Positions 6,584 through 14,102 of a stretch of 54,513 nt of DNA are shown here, piece after piece. A program made the translations under genes and the position numbers. Under the pieces are notes generated by a model. That model was given only the letters and a program-made list of their open reading frames with translations. It was not told where the DNA came from and did no database searches. Position 1 is the first letter of the stretch, and each line of letters opens with the position of its first letter. The stretch comes from an uncultured archaeon (lineage in GTDB: Archaea; Thermoproteota; Bathyarchaeia; 40CM-2-53-6; CALIRQ01): the NCBI GenBank assembly GCA_938042195.1, contig CALIRQ010000001.1, positions 1 through 54,513 of the forward strand, read 5' to 3'.

Positions 6584-9472
6584 GTGAGGGATCTACTCAT
6601 CGAGAAGTGGTTCCCTGTGCATGAAGCCAGCGTTGAGAGCGCTAGGGAGAGAAGCTTCGCCTATTTACCTCCCCTTCATATACTATCCATATGGTGGGCT
6701 AGAAGGCCACTAACTGCTTCAAGAATAGCTTCAGTACTCGCTTGCCTCCCGCAAGAAGATCTAAACAACGAGGAGAGGAAGCGGCTCCTCCGGGCTCTGG
6801 GGTTGAGAGGCGATCCCTTAGCTGCTGTGGCGAGGATGGAAAAGGGGGAGAAGGGATTCGACTATCCCGTGCTCGAGGGGGTCCAGCCGGAGGAGCAAGT
6901 CTACATCAATAAGATGGTCGAGCTTTGGGGTAGGAGGCCAGTCGGGGCGGACTTCATGGCTGGAGGCGGCTCCATACCCTTCGAGATGATCCGTTCGGGC
7001 TTCGGCGAGGTCGTAGCAGGAGAGTACAACCCCGTAGCCTACGTCATCCTCAAGGCCTCTCTGGAATATCCGATCAAGTACGGCGAGAGGCTCGTCCAAG
7101 ACGTGGAAAGGTATGGGAGGCAGCTCCTAAACGACCTAAGGCGGAAGGTTGCAAAGTACTTCCCGAGGCATCCGCTCGGACAGCCGACAGGCTACATATG
7201 GGTGAAAATGTTCAGATGCCCCGAGTGTGGCGTCGAGACGCCGGCCCTCAAGAGCCTCTGGCTCGATAAGGAGAAGGGCTATGCGGTCTATCCGATCCTC
7301 GATAAGGATGGCGTTGAGCTGAAGGTAGTCAGAGTTGAGGAGGTCGAAAAGGTGAGGAGCGATGGAGGGGAGTATTCCCGCGTCAGGGTGCTGGGGGGCG
7401 ATTACCGAGGAACGATCTTCGAGACAAGGGGCTATGAGCGAGGAGGAGAGCTTGAATGCCCTAGGCATAGGCATACGGTACCTCAGAAGGTGGTTTGGGA
7501 ACAATATGGAGAGTTCCTTGCCAAAAGGAAGCTCTTAGGCTATCATGGAAGTCATCCTGCAAGACTTATAGCAGCAGTACTAGAGGGAAGGGTATACGTT
7601 AATCCTACTAAGGAAATGGTAGATGCTTACATATCTGCCGAGGAAGAACTGAAAGGGAGATGGGGCGATCTTGCCGCAGAAGACCTGGTACCAATCGAAG
7701 CGATCCCACAGGGAGTTAAGACTCAAGAACCTTTAAGAATGGGAGTGACAGAATGGTGCGAGTTATTTACGGCAAGGCAACTCTTGGTCCACGCCGAGAT
7801 CGTCCGCCTCATCAAGGAGATTCACGCCAGGGTAATAGAGGATGAGGTAGGGAAGGGAAGAAGCCGACAGGATGCTGAAGAGTATGCTAAGGCGATAGTG
7901 ACTTACTTGACCCTTGCGTTCGGCAAGACCCTAGATTACAACTCCACCCTGACTTTGTGGAACAAATCACGAGGCATAATCAGCCATGTTTTCGACACTC
8001 ATGCTTACGGCTGGACTTGGGACTTCGGCGAAGGCGACATGATCCATTACGGCAAGGCGCTTCTTGAGTGGAGTCTCAAGAACAGTCTCAAGGCCTTGAG
8101 GGGAATAGTCAAGAGGCTTAAGAAGTCGAGGGTGAGGGTGGTGTTCGGCGATGCAGCTCAGATAGCATCCATAAACGCTCCTCCCAGCGGGTACGATGCG
8201 ATCTTCCTAGATCCGCCCTATTACGGGAACGTCCAGTACGGCGAGATAAGCGACTACTTCTACGTCTGGTTCAAGAAGACGCTTGGAAGCCTCTACCCGG
8301 AAGCCTTCCAAGAGCCTGAAACGCCTAAGCAGGAGGAGGCCGTGGCCAACAGGATCCGCCATGGGAGCTCGAAGCTCGCCTCCATGCGCTACGAGGAGAA
8401 GATGCGGGAGATCTTCGCAAGCGTCCATAAAGCCCTTCGGAGCGATGGGGTCTTCCTCCTCTGGTTCGCCCACAAGGCCGGAGCCGCCTGGATAAGGACG
8501 ATAAGGGCGCTCCTAGATTCGGGCTTCCGAATTACGGCCATGTGGGGCATCCGGAGCGAGATGGCTCGAAGCCTTCACATCACCGGCAAAGCCGCCCTCA
8601 GGACCAGCATCCTCATTGTCTGCCGCAAGCGGCTGAACGGCGAGGGGGGCTACATCCAAGACGCCCTCAGGGAGATCGATAAGGCCATGGAGCCGAGGCT
8701 TACAGAGCTGGAGGGATACGGCCTCATGGGACCGGACTTCTTGATGGGAGCCCAGGCAGAAGCCCTCAGAATCGCCAGCCACTACTGGCCCCTCAAGGAT
8801 CCTTCGGGCAAGAGGTCGGCCTACGAGCTTCTAGACCTGCTCCTAGATCAGGCGGCGGGCATCGCCGTCAACCACGTCACGCGAAGGGTCGCGCCTCAGA
8901 TCGTAGATATTGATGCGGCGACGAAGTTCTACATCCTCGCGAAGCACCTCTACAGCGACCTCATCCCCTACGACGACGCTAGGAGGCTCGCCCTCGCCTG
9001 CCTGGGAGGCTTCGAGGCAGGAGACCCGGTGGAGGAGGTCGTCGTCAAAAGCGGCTTGGGGAGGATGGCGGCTGAGCAGGTGAGCGGCGAGAGGGCGAAG
9101 GTCGTAAGGCTTTCTCATCCCTGGGAAAGGTCGCGGGAGGGAAGGCTCTTCGAGGCCAAGCCTCCGCCCATCATAGACTGGATCCATGCAGCCGTTGCGG
9201 GCTTGGAGGAGGGAAAGAGGCCGGAGGAGGTCGCCACCTACATCGCGAAGGGAGGCCCCTACGTCTGCGAGGTCGTAAAGGCCCTCTACCACATCCTGCC
9301 CGACACAATGCCTGACAGCAGGGGAAAAAAGGGCCGCAATAGGGAGAAGCTCCACGTTCAAGCCCTGCTCTTGGGCATCTGCCGGGAAGGCCTCCACCTC
9401 GCCATCCAACAGCAACTTCAAGAGAAGGAGGTCCAAAGGCGTTTAGACGCATACGCGGGGGCGAGGCGATGA
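6584..9472 (+). CDS. DUF1156 adenine-specific DNA methylase (PglXI type)
   Basis: An adenine-N6 DNA methyltransferase of the DUF1156 (COG1743) family, the PglXI-type methylase of type 3 BREX. The SAM-binding motif is GADFMAGGGS at about residues 120-129 and the catalytic DPPY motif lies near 543. Between them is a zinc-ribbon-like pair (CPEC near 212, CPRH near 292). The chosen start is the GTG at 6584: the conserved N-terminus (LIEKWFPVHEASVESARERS) begins there and GGGGAGG precedes it. The frame stays open upstream, but that part is antisense to the DUF499 gene. Two internal patches (about 6640-6775 and 7500-7790) use markedly more A/T-ending codons than the rest, suggesting recombination. 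The stop overlaps the next start by four bases. Confidence 0.88.
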   Translation: MRDLLIEKWFPVHEASVESARERSFAYLPPLHILSIWWARRPLTASRIASVLACLPQEDLNNEERKRLLRALGLRGDPLAAVARMEKGEKGFDYPVLEGVQPEEQVYINKMVELWGRRPVGADFMAGGGSIPFEMIRSGFGEVVAGEYNPVAYVILKASLEYPIKYGERLVQDVERYGRQLLNDLRRKVAKYFPRHPLGQPTGYIWVKMFRCPECGVETPALKSLWLDKEKGYAVYPILDKDGVELKVVRVEEVEKVRSDGGEYSRVRVLGGDYRGTIFETRGYERGGELECPRHRHTVPQKVVWEQYGEFLAKRKLLGYHGSHPARLIAAVLEGRVYVNPTKEMVDAYISAEEELKGRWGDLAAEDLVPIEAIPQGVKTQEPLRMGVTEWCELFTARQLLVHAEIVRLIKEIHARVIEDEVGKGRSRQDAEEYAKAIVTYLTLAFGKTLDYNSTLTLWNKSRGIISHVFDTHAYGWTWDFGEGDMIHYGKALLEWSLKNSLKALRGIVKRLKKSRVRVVFGDAAQIASINAPPSGYDAIFLDPPYYGNVQYGEISDYFYVWFKKTLGSLYPEAFQEPETPKQEEAVANRIRHGSSKLASMRYEEKMREIFASVHKALRSDGVFLLWFAHKAGAAWIRTIRALLDSGFRITAMWGIRSEMARSLHITGKAALRTSILIVCRKRLNGEGGYIQDALREIDKAMEPRLTELEGYGLMGPDFLMGAQAEALRIASHYWPLKDPSGKRSAYELLDLLLDQAAGIAVNHVTRRVAPQIVDIDAATKFYILAKHLYSDLIPYDDARRLALACLGGFEAGDPVEEVVVKSGLGRMAAEQVSGERAKVVRLSHPWERSREGRLFEAKPPPIIDWIHAAVAGLEEGKRPEEVATYIAKGGPYVCEVVKALYHILPDTMPDSRGKKGRNREKLHVQALLLGICREGLHLAIQQQLQEKEVQRRLDAYAGARR

Positions 9473-9894
9473 GTAGCCTGGTCACAGTCTACTTCTGCGA
9501 TTCCGAGGCCCTCAAAAGCCTAGCCCAGCTCTTCGAGAAAAGCCTCAAGGCGGAACGCGAAGAACGGAGGATCCTCGACTTCATGAGGTATTCAATGGCC
9601 TCACCGGGCCGGATCAAAGCCCCACTGCTCGTCGTAAAAGGGCTCGATAGCCTCCTCACGGGTGAGTACGTCGACCCCCGGCTGGCCCTCGACCTCCTTA
9701 GGGTGTGCTTGAAAAAGGTGGGCCGGGATACCCTGTTGCTCATAGAGGCCAAAAGGGTGGACTGGACTCCCACCAACCGAGGCGAGGTCGTCCTGGATGG
9801 TGTGCGGCTTCCCGTTTCATCCATCGACGTCGAAGACACGCTGAGGCTCCAAGAGGAATACAACATCAGGAACTTCGTGAAGGCAAGCCTCTAG
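9469..9894 (+). CDS. Small unknown protein coupled to the DUF1156 methylase
   Basis: A 141-residue soluble protein whose ATG overlaps the methylase stop (ATGA at 9469-9472), so translation is coupled. It has alternating helices and strands, for example LLIEAKRVDW in the second half, and ends in an acidic and helical tail. I see no nuclease, kinase or DNA-binding signature I can name. A LLVVKG followed by LLLIEAK pattern could be strands of a small alpha/beta fold. Its exclusive pairing with the methylase makes it a candidate specificity, inhibitor or phage-sensing subunit (inference only). Confidence 0.75.
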   Translation: MSSLVTVYFCDSEALKSLAQLFEKSLKAEREERRILDFMRYSMASPGRIKAPLLVVKGLDSLLTGEYVDPRLALDLLRVCLKKVGRDTLLLIEAKRVDWTPTNRGEVVLDGVRLPVSSIDVEDTLRLQEEYNIRNFVKASL

Positions 9895-10117
9895 CTCGGC
9901 GCGAGCTTAAGAGCTCCCCTCCGGCGAGGTGGGAAGGGGCCGAGTTGTTGAGTCTGAGGATATTTAGCTCCTGTCGGGCCTCATAAGGCTCGAGGATTGA
10001 AAGGGCCGTTGGCCTGTGAACGCACCCCTATGGGGCGCGGGATCGCCGGCGGGGCCTGGCAACCATTTCCAAAGGGGCAGGCATTCGATCCCCCTGCCTT
10101 TAGCCTCCAATCCGTCC

Positions 10118-10500
10118 TCATGATCCCAAGCGATGAGCAACAAATTCCCGCATCCCAGTTCCCCTGAGGCCTTGATCGGGCTTTTGACCCCTCCACTTCG
10201 CCGCTGGCATGAGTTGAATGATCATCTTGCCCCAACCCCCTCCCGGATGGCTCAGCGCTTCCAAATCCCTGACCTCAAATCCCTTGGCCTCAAACTCTCC
10301 GAAGTTAAAGGGGGAGATCGCGAAATCCATGCCCCTCCCCAGGGCCGTGGCGATCTCCCAGCTGGAGGGCTTCGAGCGTTTGAACGAGGGCCCGCTGGGA
10401 TGGAACCCGCAGGCGGGTTGGGATCCGGGCGCCTGGAGGAACGTCCCGACCTCCAACCTTTTCTCGGTGGTGCGGGCCGCAGCGTTCTTAACTGCGTTAT
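10118..10500 (-). pseudogene. Possible transposase C-terminal remnant
   Basis: A minus-strand frame without a proper start reads NNAVKNAAARTTEKRLEVGT and continues to a stop at 10118. The Asn/Ala-rich start followed by a low-complexity tail resembles the very C-terminal end of TnpB/OrfB-type transposases, whose last conserved element is an asparagine-containing helix. No zinc ribbon or RuvC residues are present, so if this reading is right nearly all the gene is gone. It may equally be a chance open frame in GC-rich DNA. Confidence 0.25.
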
Positions 10501-10501
10501 T

Positions 10502-10660
10502 ATAACGCCGTAGCCCCCCCTATAGGGGGGGTGGTCGCGAAGGGGCCATCTTGAAATCTTGAATATATTCAAAATAAATCAAATGAATCGAATCCGGGCC
10601 GAAAGGGGCCCATTTTGGGCCTCATTTCGGCGAAAGGGGCTCAAAAAATCAAAATTAATC
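10502..10660. repeat. Dispersed repeat, copy A
   Basis: Begins with ATAACGCCGTAGCCCCC and contains a perfect CCCCCCCTATAGGGGGGG palindrome at 10514-10531, then AT-rich runs with AATCAAA words and two CGAAAGGGGC boxes. A diverged copy with the same order of blocks lies at 51202-51336. It is noncoding in all frames. Its origin (a miniature mobile element, a shared regulatory element or an RNA) is not decided by the sequence. Confidence 0.65.
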
Positions 10661-10797
10661 AAAAGGGGATCGAGATCACCGCTTGAAATGCGGGGCGGGG
10701 AAAGGGATCCGCATCCCAAACCCATTCGTTTATACATCCGAGCCCGATTGCCGAAGGGGCTGGAACGGGCCGGGAATCGGGGAGGGTGGGAGCGGGA

Positions 10798-12372
10798 ATG
10801 GAAATGGAAGCGGATGTATTGATAATCGGCGGGGGCCTCGGCGGCTTATCCGCGGCCCTCTTCCTGAGCGAGCTCCGCGCGGCCTCGATCGCCATCTCCT
10901 CCAAATCGCCCCTGGGCTACGGCGGATCCACCTATTATTCCCAAGGCGCCTTTCGCTGCCCGATCGGGGGCTATTCGATCGAGGACCACATCCGGGATAC
11001 CCTGGAGGGCGGCCGCCGCATAAATAGGCCCTTCCTGGTCCATATGCTCGCCGAGGGGGCCCTTGGGGCCATAAGGGCGCTCGGGGAAGCGGCGGGCATG
11101 GGGTTCGGGGAATCGAGGGGCTCCCTCAGGATCGAGGGCCCCGATCCCCTGATCCCCAGCAGGGAGTTCGCCATCCGCCTCGGCGAGCGCGTAAAGGCCT
11201 TAAGGGGCATCAGGGCCTTCGAAGGCGCCCGCCTCCTGGATTTGGCCAAATGCCCCGACGGCTCCTTTTTGGCCCTTCACGCGTATAACGGCCGGATCCT
11301 TTCGATCGGCGCCAAGGCCGTCGTATTGGCGACGGGCGGCGCGGCCAACGCCTATATTAGGAGCGACAACCCCGCCCAGCTCACCTGCGATGGCCATGGC
11401 GTGGCCCTCAAAATGGGCCTCCCGCTGGTGGATATGGAGTTCGTCCAATTCTTCCCCTTGGGCATCGCCGAGGATGGGAGGCCCGCCCTTATGATCCCGT
11501 TCGCGAAGGGGAGGATCCTCAACGGGCTAGGGGAGGATATAATCCCCAAATACGGCTTGGGGGATTTGGGCGAGGCCCTGAGGATGCGCAGGGATCTGCT
11601 GTCCCAATGCATCATGCTCGAGGCGGCCGAGGGCCGGGGGATTGGGGGCGCTTTGCTCATAGATCCCGAGCCCTCAGACGACCATCTCTCCAAATCGGCC
11701 TTCGAATTGATGCGCAGGTTCTGCCTGAGGCCGCCCGTTAGGGTCCTGCCGACGGCCCATTATACGATGGGCGGCGTCGAGGTCGATGAGGGGCTTAGGA
11801 CGGAGCTGCCCGGCCTTTACGTGGTTGGGGAATTGATGGGAGGGGTTCAAGGCGCCAATAGGCTGGGCGGCAACGCCCTAACGGCCTGCGCCTCCCTATC
11901 CAGGCTGGTAGCCGCCGAAGTGGCCGAATACCTGGAGGATGAGTTCGGGGAGGGCCCGATCGGCGCCCCGGAGCCGGCGCTGATCGGGGATCTTATGAGG
12001 GGCTATGGGCCCAGGGAGGGATCGGTCGATGCGGCGGAGCTGAGGCTTCGCGCGAGGAGGATCATGTGGGAACGCGTGGGCGTCCTCAGGTCCGAGGAGG
12101 GCCTTAAGGGGGCGATCGATGAGCTCTCGGAGGCCTTGGAATCGCTGGGCCGGGCCAAGGTCAGGGGCCCCGGCGATCTCATCGCCTTGAAGGAGGCGGA
12201 GAACACCCTGCTGGCGTCCTTGGCGATCGCCCGCTCCGCCCTAGAGAGGGAGGAGAGCAGGGGCAGCCATTTCAGGATGGATCATCCTGAGGAGCGGCCC
12301 GATTGGGCCAAGGCCATCAGGGTCAGGTATTTGGAGGGCGCGATGAGGTGCGAGATCGCGCCGATAGACTAA
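10798..12372 (+). CDS. Fumarate reductase/L-aspartate oxidase-type flavoprotein
   Basis: A 524-residue FAD enzyme of the succinate dehydrogenase/fumarate reductase flavoprotein family. The N-terminal dinucleotide-binding motif is DVLIIGGGLGGLSAAL (about 5-20). FAD and substrate-site segments include ATGGAANAY near 180 and the catalytic-type HYTMGG near 320. GVQGANRLGGNALTAC precedes the C-terminal helical domain. I chose ATG 10798 because GGAGGG sits about ten bases before it; GTG 10786 and ATG 10804 are alternatives. No iron-sulfur or membrane-anchor subunit is adjacent, and no nadA or nadC, so it may be a soluble fumarate reductase or an aspartate oxidase. The sequence alone does not choose. 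Confidence 0.85.
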   Translation: MEMEADVLIIGGGLGGLSAALFLSELRAASIAISSKSPLGYGGSTYYSQGAFRCPIGGYSIEDHIRDTLEGGRRINRPFLVHMLAEGALGAIRALGEAAGMGFGESRGSLRIEGPDPLIPSREFAIRLGERVKALRGIRAFEGARLLDLAKCPDGSFLALHAYNGRILSIGAKAVVLATGGAANAYIRSDNPAQLTCDGHGVALKMGLPLVDMEFVQFFPLGIAEDGRPALMIPFAKGRILNGLGEDIIPKYGLGDLGEALRMRRDLLSQCIMLEAAEGRGIGGALLIDPEPSDDHLSKSAFELMRRFCLRPPVRVLPTAHYTMGGVEVDEGLRTELPGLYVVGELMGGVQGANRLGGNALTACASLSRLVAAEVAEYLEDEFGEGPIGAPEPALIGDLMRGYGPREGSVDAAELRLRARRIMWERVGVLRSEEGLKGAIDELSEALESLGRAKVRGPGDLIALKEAENTLLASLAIARSALEREESRGSHFRMDHPEERPDWAKAIRVRYLEGAMRCEIAPID

Positions 12373-12713
12373 TAGTTGCCTCCAACCCCCGCCCACGCCC
12401 TTGATCGTTTTTATGCCCCTCGTTAATTTCCCCTTGAGCAAACCCTCCTGGCCCCTCGGCGGCCGCTTTAATTCCCCAGCCATGGTTCCTTGGCGGAAGC
12501 TGGGGCCGGCGAAATGCCGTCTTCCGCCGGATCGGCTCAAGCCCTTCCTTGATGCCATCGCTTGCGAATAACTCATGAACCCTCCAGCCCGATCCCTTTC
12601 GGCCATCGTTTGACCGATTCCCAAGGCCGCGTGGCTGCTTGCGCTGCTAACCCCATGGCTCCCTCCACCTCCACCCCTCCGGAACAATTCGCTTATATCG
12701 GCCCTGCCCCTTC
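12373..12713. other. Intergenic region ahead of the HerA-NurA operon
   Basis: About 340 bases. A TATA-like GCTTATAT at 12691-12698 lies about 20 bases before the nurA start region and fits leaderless transcription. A 29-codon frame at 12482-12571 (MVPWRKLGPAKCRLPP...) is open but has no ribosome-binding site and no family I recognise; I do not call it a gene. No RNA gene or repeat is apparent. Confidence 0.45.
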
Positions 12714-14102
12714 ATGACGGCGATGGGGCCGGCGGGCCCACGCGCCGGCTCGTGGATCGCCATGCCGCAGTTCTTGGACGCGTTCATCGAGCAGGTCTCC
12801 AAGAAGCGGGATTCCCTAGCCCAAAAGATGGCCGTTGGGAGGGCCTCGGTGCTCGATGCCGACCTCGAGCGCCTCCTGCTCGAGGGCTGGCGCCCGATCC
12901 CCGCCCATGGCGTCCCGGATAGGGAGGTAGCGGCCGTGGACGGGAGCCGGGCCGTTAGGGCCTTGGCCTCCGGGGCCATATTCTACATAACCCGCGCCAT
13001 CGCCGTCCTGGGGAGGCGGAGGTTCAGGGAGCTCGAGGCCGACGCCTTCTTCTCGAAGGCCAAGCCCCATGAGATAAGCGTCTTCATCGGTAGGAAGATG
13101 GAATGGTTGGAGTTGAAGGCGGCCATCAAGGCCATAAGGGAGGGGGATTTATCCGAGGGGGCCCCGGTCCTGATCGATGGATCCCTCTACGGCCGCCTCC
13201 TCCACCTCCCCAGGGATCAACCGGCCGAGGGCATGAGGGCCTTCATGCTGGATTATTTCAAAACCCTTTGGGAGCTCTTCGAGCTCTGCCGGGAGAGGCG
13301 CATCCTATTGGCCGGCGTGAGCAAGGAGAGCCGCTCCAGCTTCCTCCGGGACCATTTGCTCGAACGGCTCCTCGAGGGGGAGCTGGGGAGGCTAGATGGG
13401 CTCCCGGTGGAGGTCAAAGCGGAGCTCAGGGCCATTTTCGAAACGGCCCTCCAAGCCCCCTCCGAGGCGCTCTCCGCGCTGAGGAGGCTCAAGAGGGCCC
13501 ATGGGGATCGCCTCGAGGGGGTGGAGCGGATCATCCGCGAGGCCGCGTCGGCGAGGCCCGATCATCAGCTCATACGCCGCTTAGCCAAGGCGCCGGGCTA
13601 TACGGCGCCGCTGGAGCTCGGGGCCTTCAAGCCCGGGTCGACAACGATCGAGCTCATGGGGAAGGATCCGAAGGCCTATGTGAGGCGGTATTTCAGGGAG
13701 GCCATCTTGGAGGCCGAGGATGAGAAAGCCTTCATAAGGGAGGCGGCCGGGATACTCGCCCGGATACCGGGCCTCCCCTCGATCGTATCGTTCCATTTGT
13801 TGCCCGATCCGAGGGATACGCCGATGAGGGTCGATATCCCCAGCTGGGCCTGCGGGCCCGGCCATAGGATCTCGGATTTCGCCGGGATCAGGCCCGCCGA
13901 GGCCGACGTGAGCGGGATGGTCGCCCTCCTCATGGGGGGATACGCGGGCCTGAGGGATTATAACGTTTGGCTCAAGAGGGCGGATGAGGAGGTCCGCTTG
14001 AGCCGGGATATCGTCGACGGGCTTTACAGCCCGGCGCTCGAGAAGATGTTGAACGCGACCATGATCCACCCGAGGGGGTATAGGCGTGTCAAATACCCGT
14101 GA
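12714..14102 (+). CDS. nurA: NurA 5'-3' nuclease
   Basis: A 462-residue NurA-family nuclease that works with the HerA translocase and Mre11-Rad50 in archaeal DNA end resection. The N-terminal metal-binding aspartate lies in AAVDGSRAV (D76), and VLIDGSLYGR near 155 and LLAGVSKESRSS near 200 are typical of the family. A long helical insertion follows and the C-terminal part carries HLLPDPRD. The ATG at 12714 is a few bases from the position expected for a leaderless mRNA from the TATA at 12691; ATG 12723 is an equally good alternative. It is the first gene of a four-gene operon with overlapping ends, and its end overlaps herA by 17 bases. Confidence 0.9.
   Translation: MTAMGPAGPRAGSWIAMPQFLDAFIEQVSKKRDSLAQKMAVGRASVLDADLERLLLEGWRPIPAHGVPDREVAAVDGSRAVRALASGAIFYITRAIAVLGRRRFRELEADAFFSKAKPHEISVFIGRKMEWLELKAAIKAIREGDLSEGAPVLIDGSLYGRLLHLPRDQPAEGMRAFMLDYFKTLWELFELCRERRILLAGVSKESRSSFLRDHLLERLLEGELGRLDGLPVEVKAELRAIFETALQAPSEALSALRRLKRAHGDRLEGVERIIREAASARPDHQLIRRLAKAPGYTAPLELGAFKPGSTTIELMGKDPKAYVRRYFREAILEAEDEKAFIREAAGILARIPGLPSIVSFHLLPDPRDTPMRVDIPSWACGPGHRISDFAGIRPAEADVSGMVALLMGGYAGLRDYNVWLKRADEEVRLSRDIVDGLYSPALEKMLNATMIHPRGYRRVKYP

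Larger units (their letters stand above)
9895..10797. other. Long noncoding stretch between defence locus and flavoprotein gene
   Basis: About 900 bases without a convincing intact gene. Just after the small gene is a short hairpin (GAGCT, loop TAAG, AGCTC) that could end the rightward defence transcript. A minus-strand frame at 10118-10500 may be a transposase tail (listed separately). A dispersed repeat lies at 10502-10660. The last 100 bases precede the flavoprotein start and carry the ribosome-binding site GGGGAGGG. Confidence 0.5.

Noticed and set aside
315-9894. DISARM identity for the defence locus
   Set aside because: No DrmA/B/C genes (helicase, DUF1998, phospholipase D) are present; PglZ, BrxL and DUF499 point to BREX.
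9990-10020. GGATTGAAAG, which resembles the end of some archaeal CRISPR repeats
   Set aside because: It is a single copy with no regularly spaced repeats around it; I saw no CRISPR array anywhere in the window.
10502-10660. Replication-origin reading of the AAAGGGG boxes
   Set aside because: No Orc1/Cdc6 gene is adjacent and the boxes lack the full origin-recognition consensus; kept only as a remark under the repeat.
9895-10797. Several overlapping frames of 80-126 codons
   Set aside because: No starts with ribosome-binding sites, no families, and they overlap on both strands; only the possible transposase tail was kept, at low confidence.
12482-12571. A 29-codon frame in the gap before nurA
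   Set aside because: No ribosome-binding site, no promoter at the right distance and no recognisable family.
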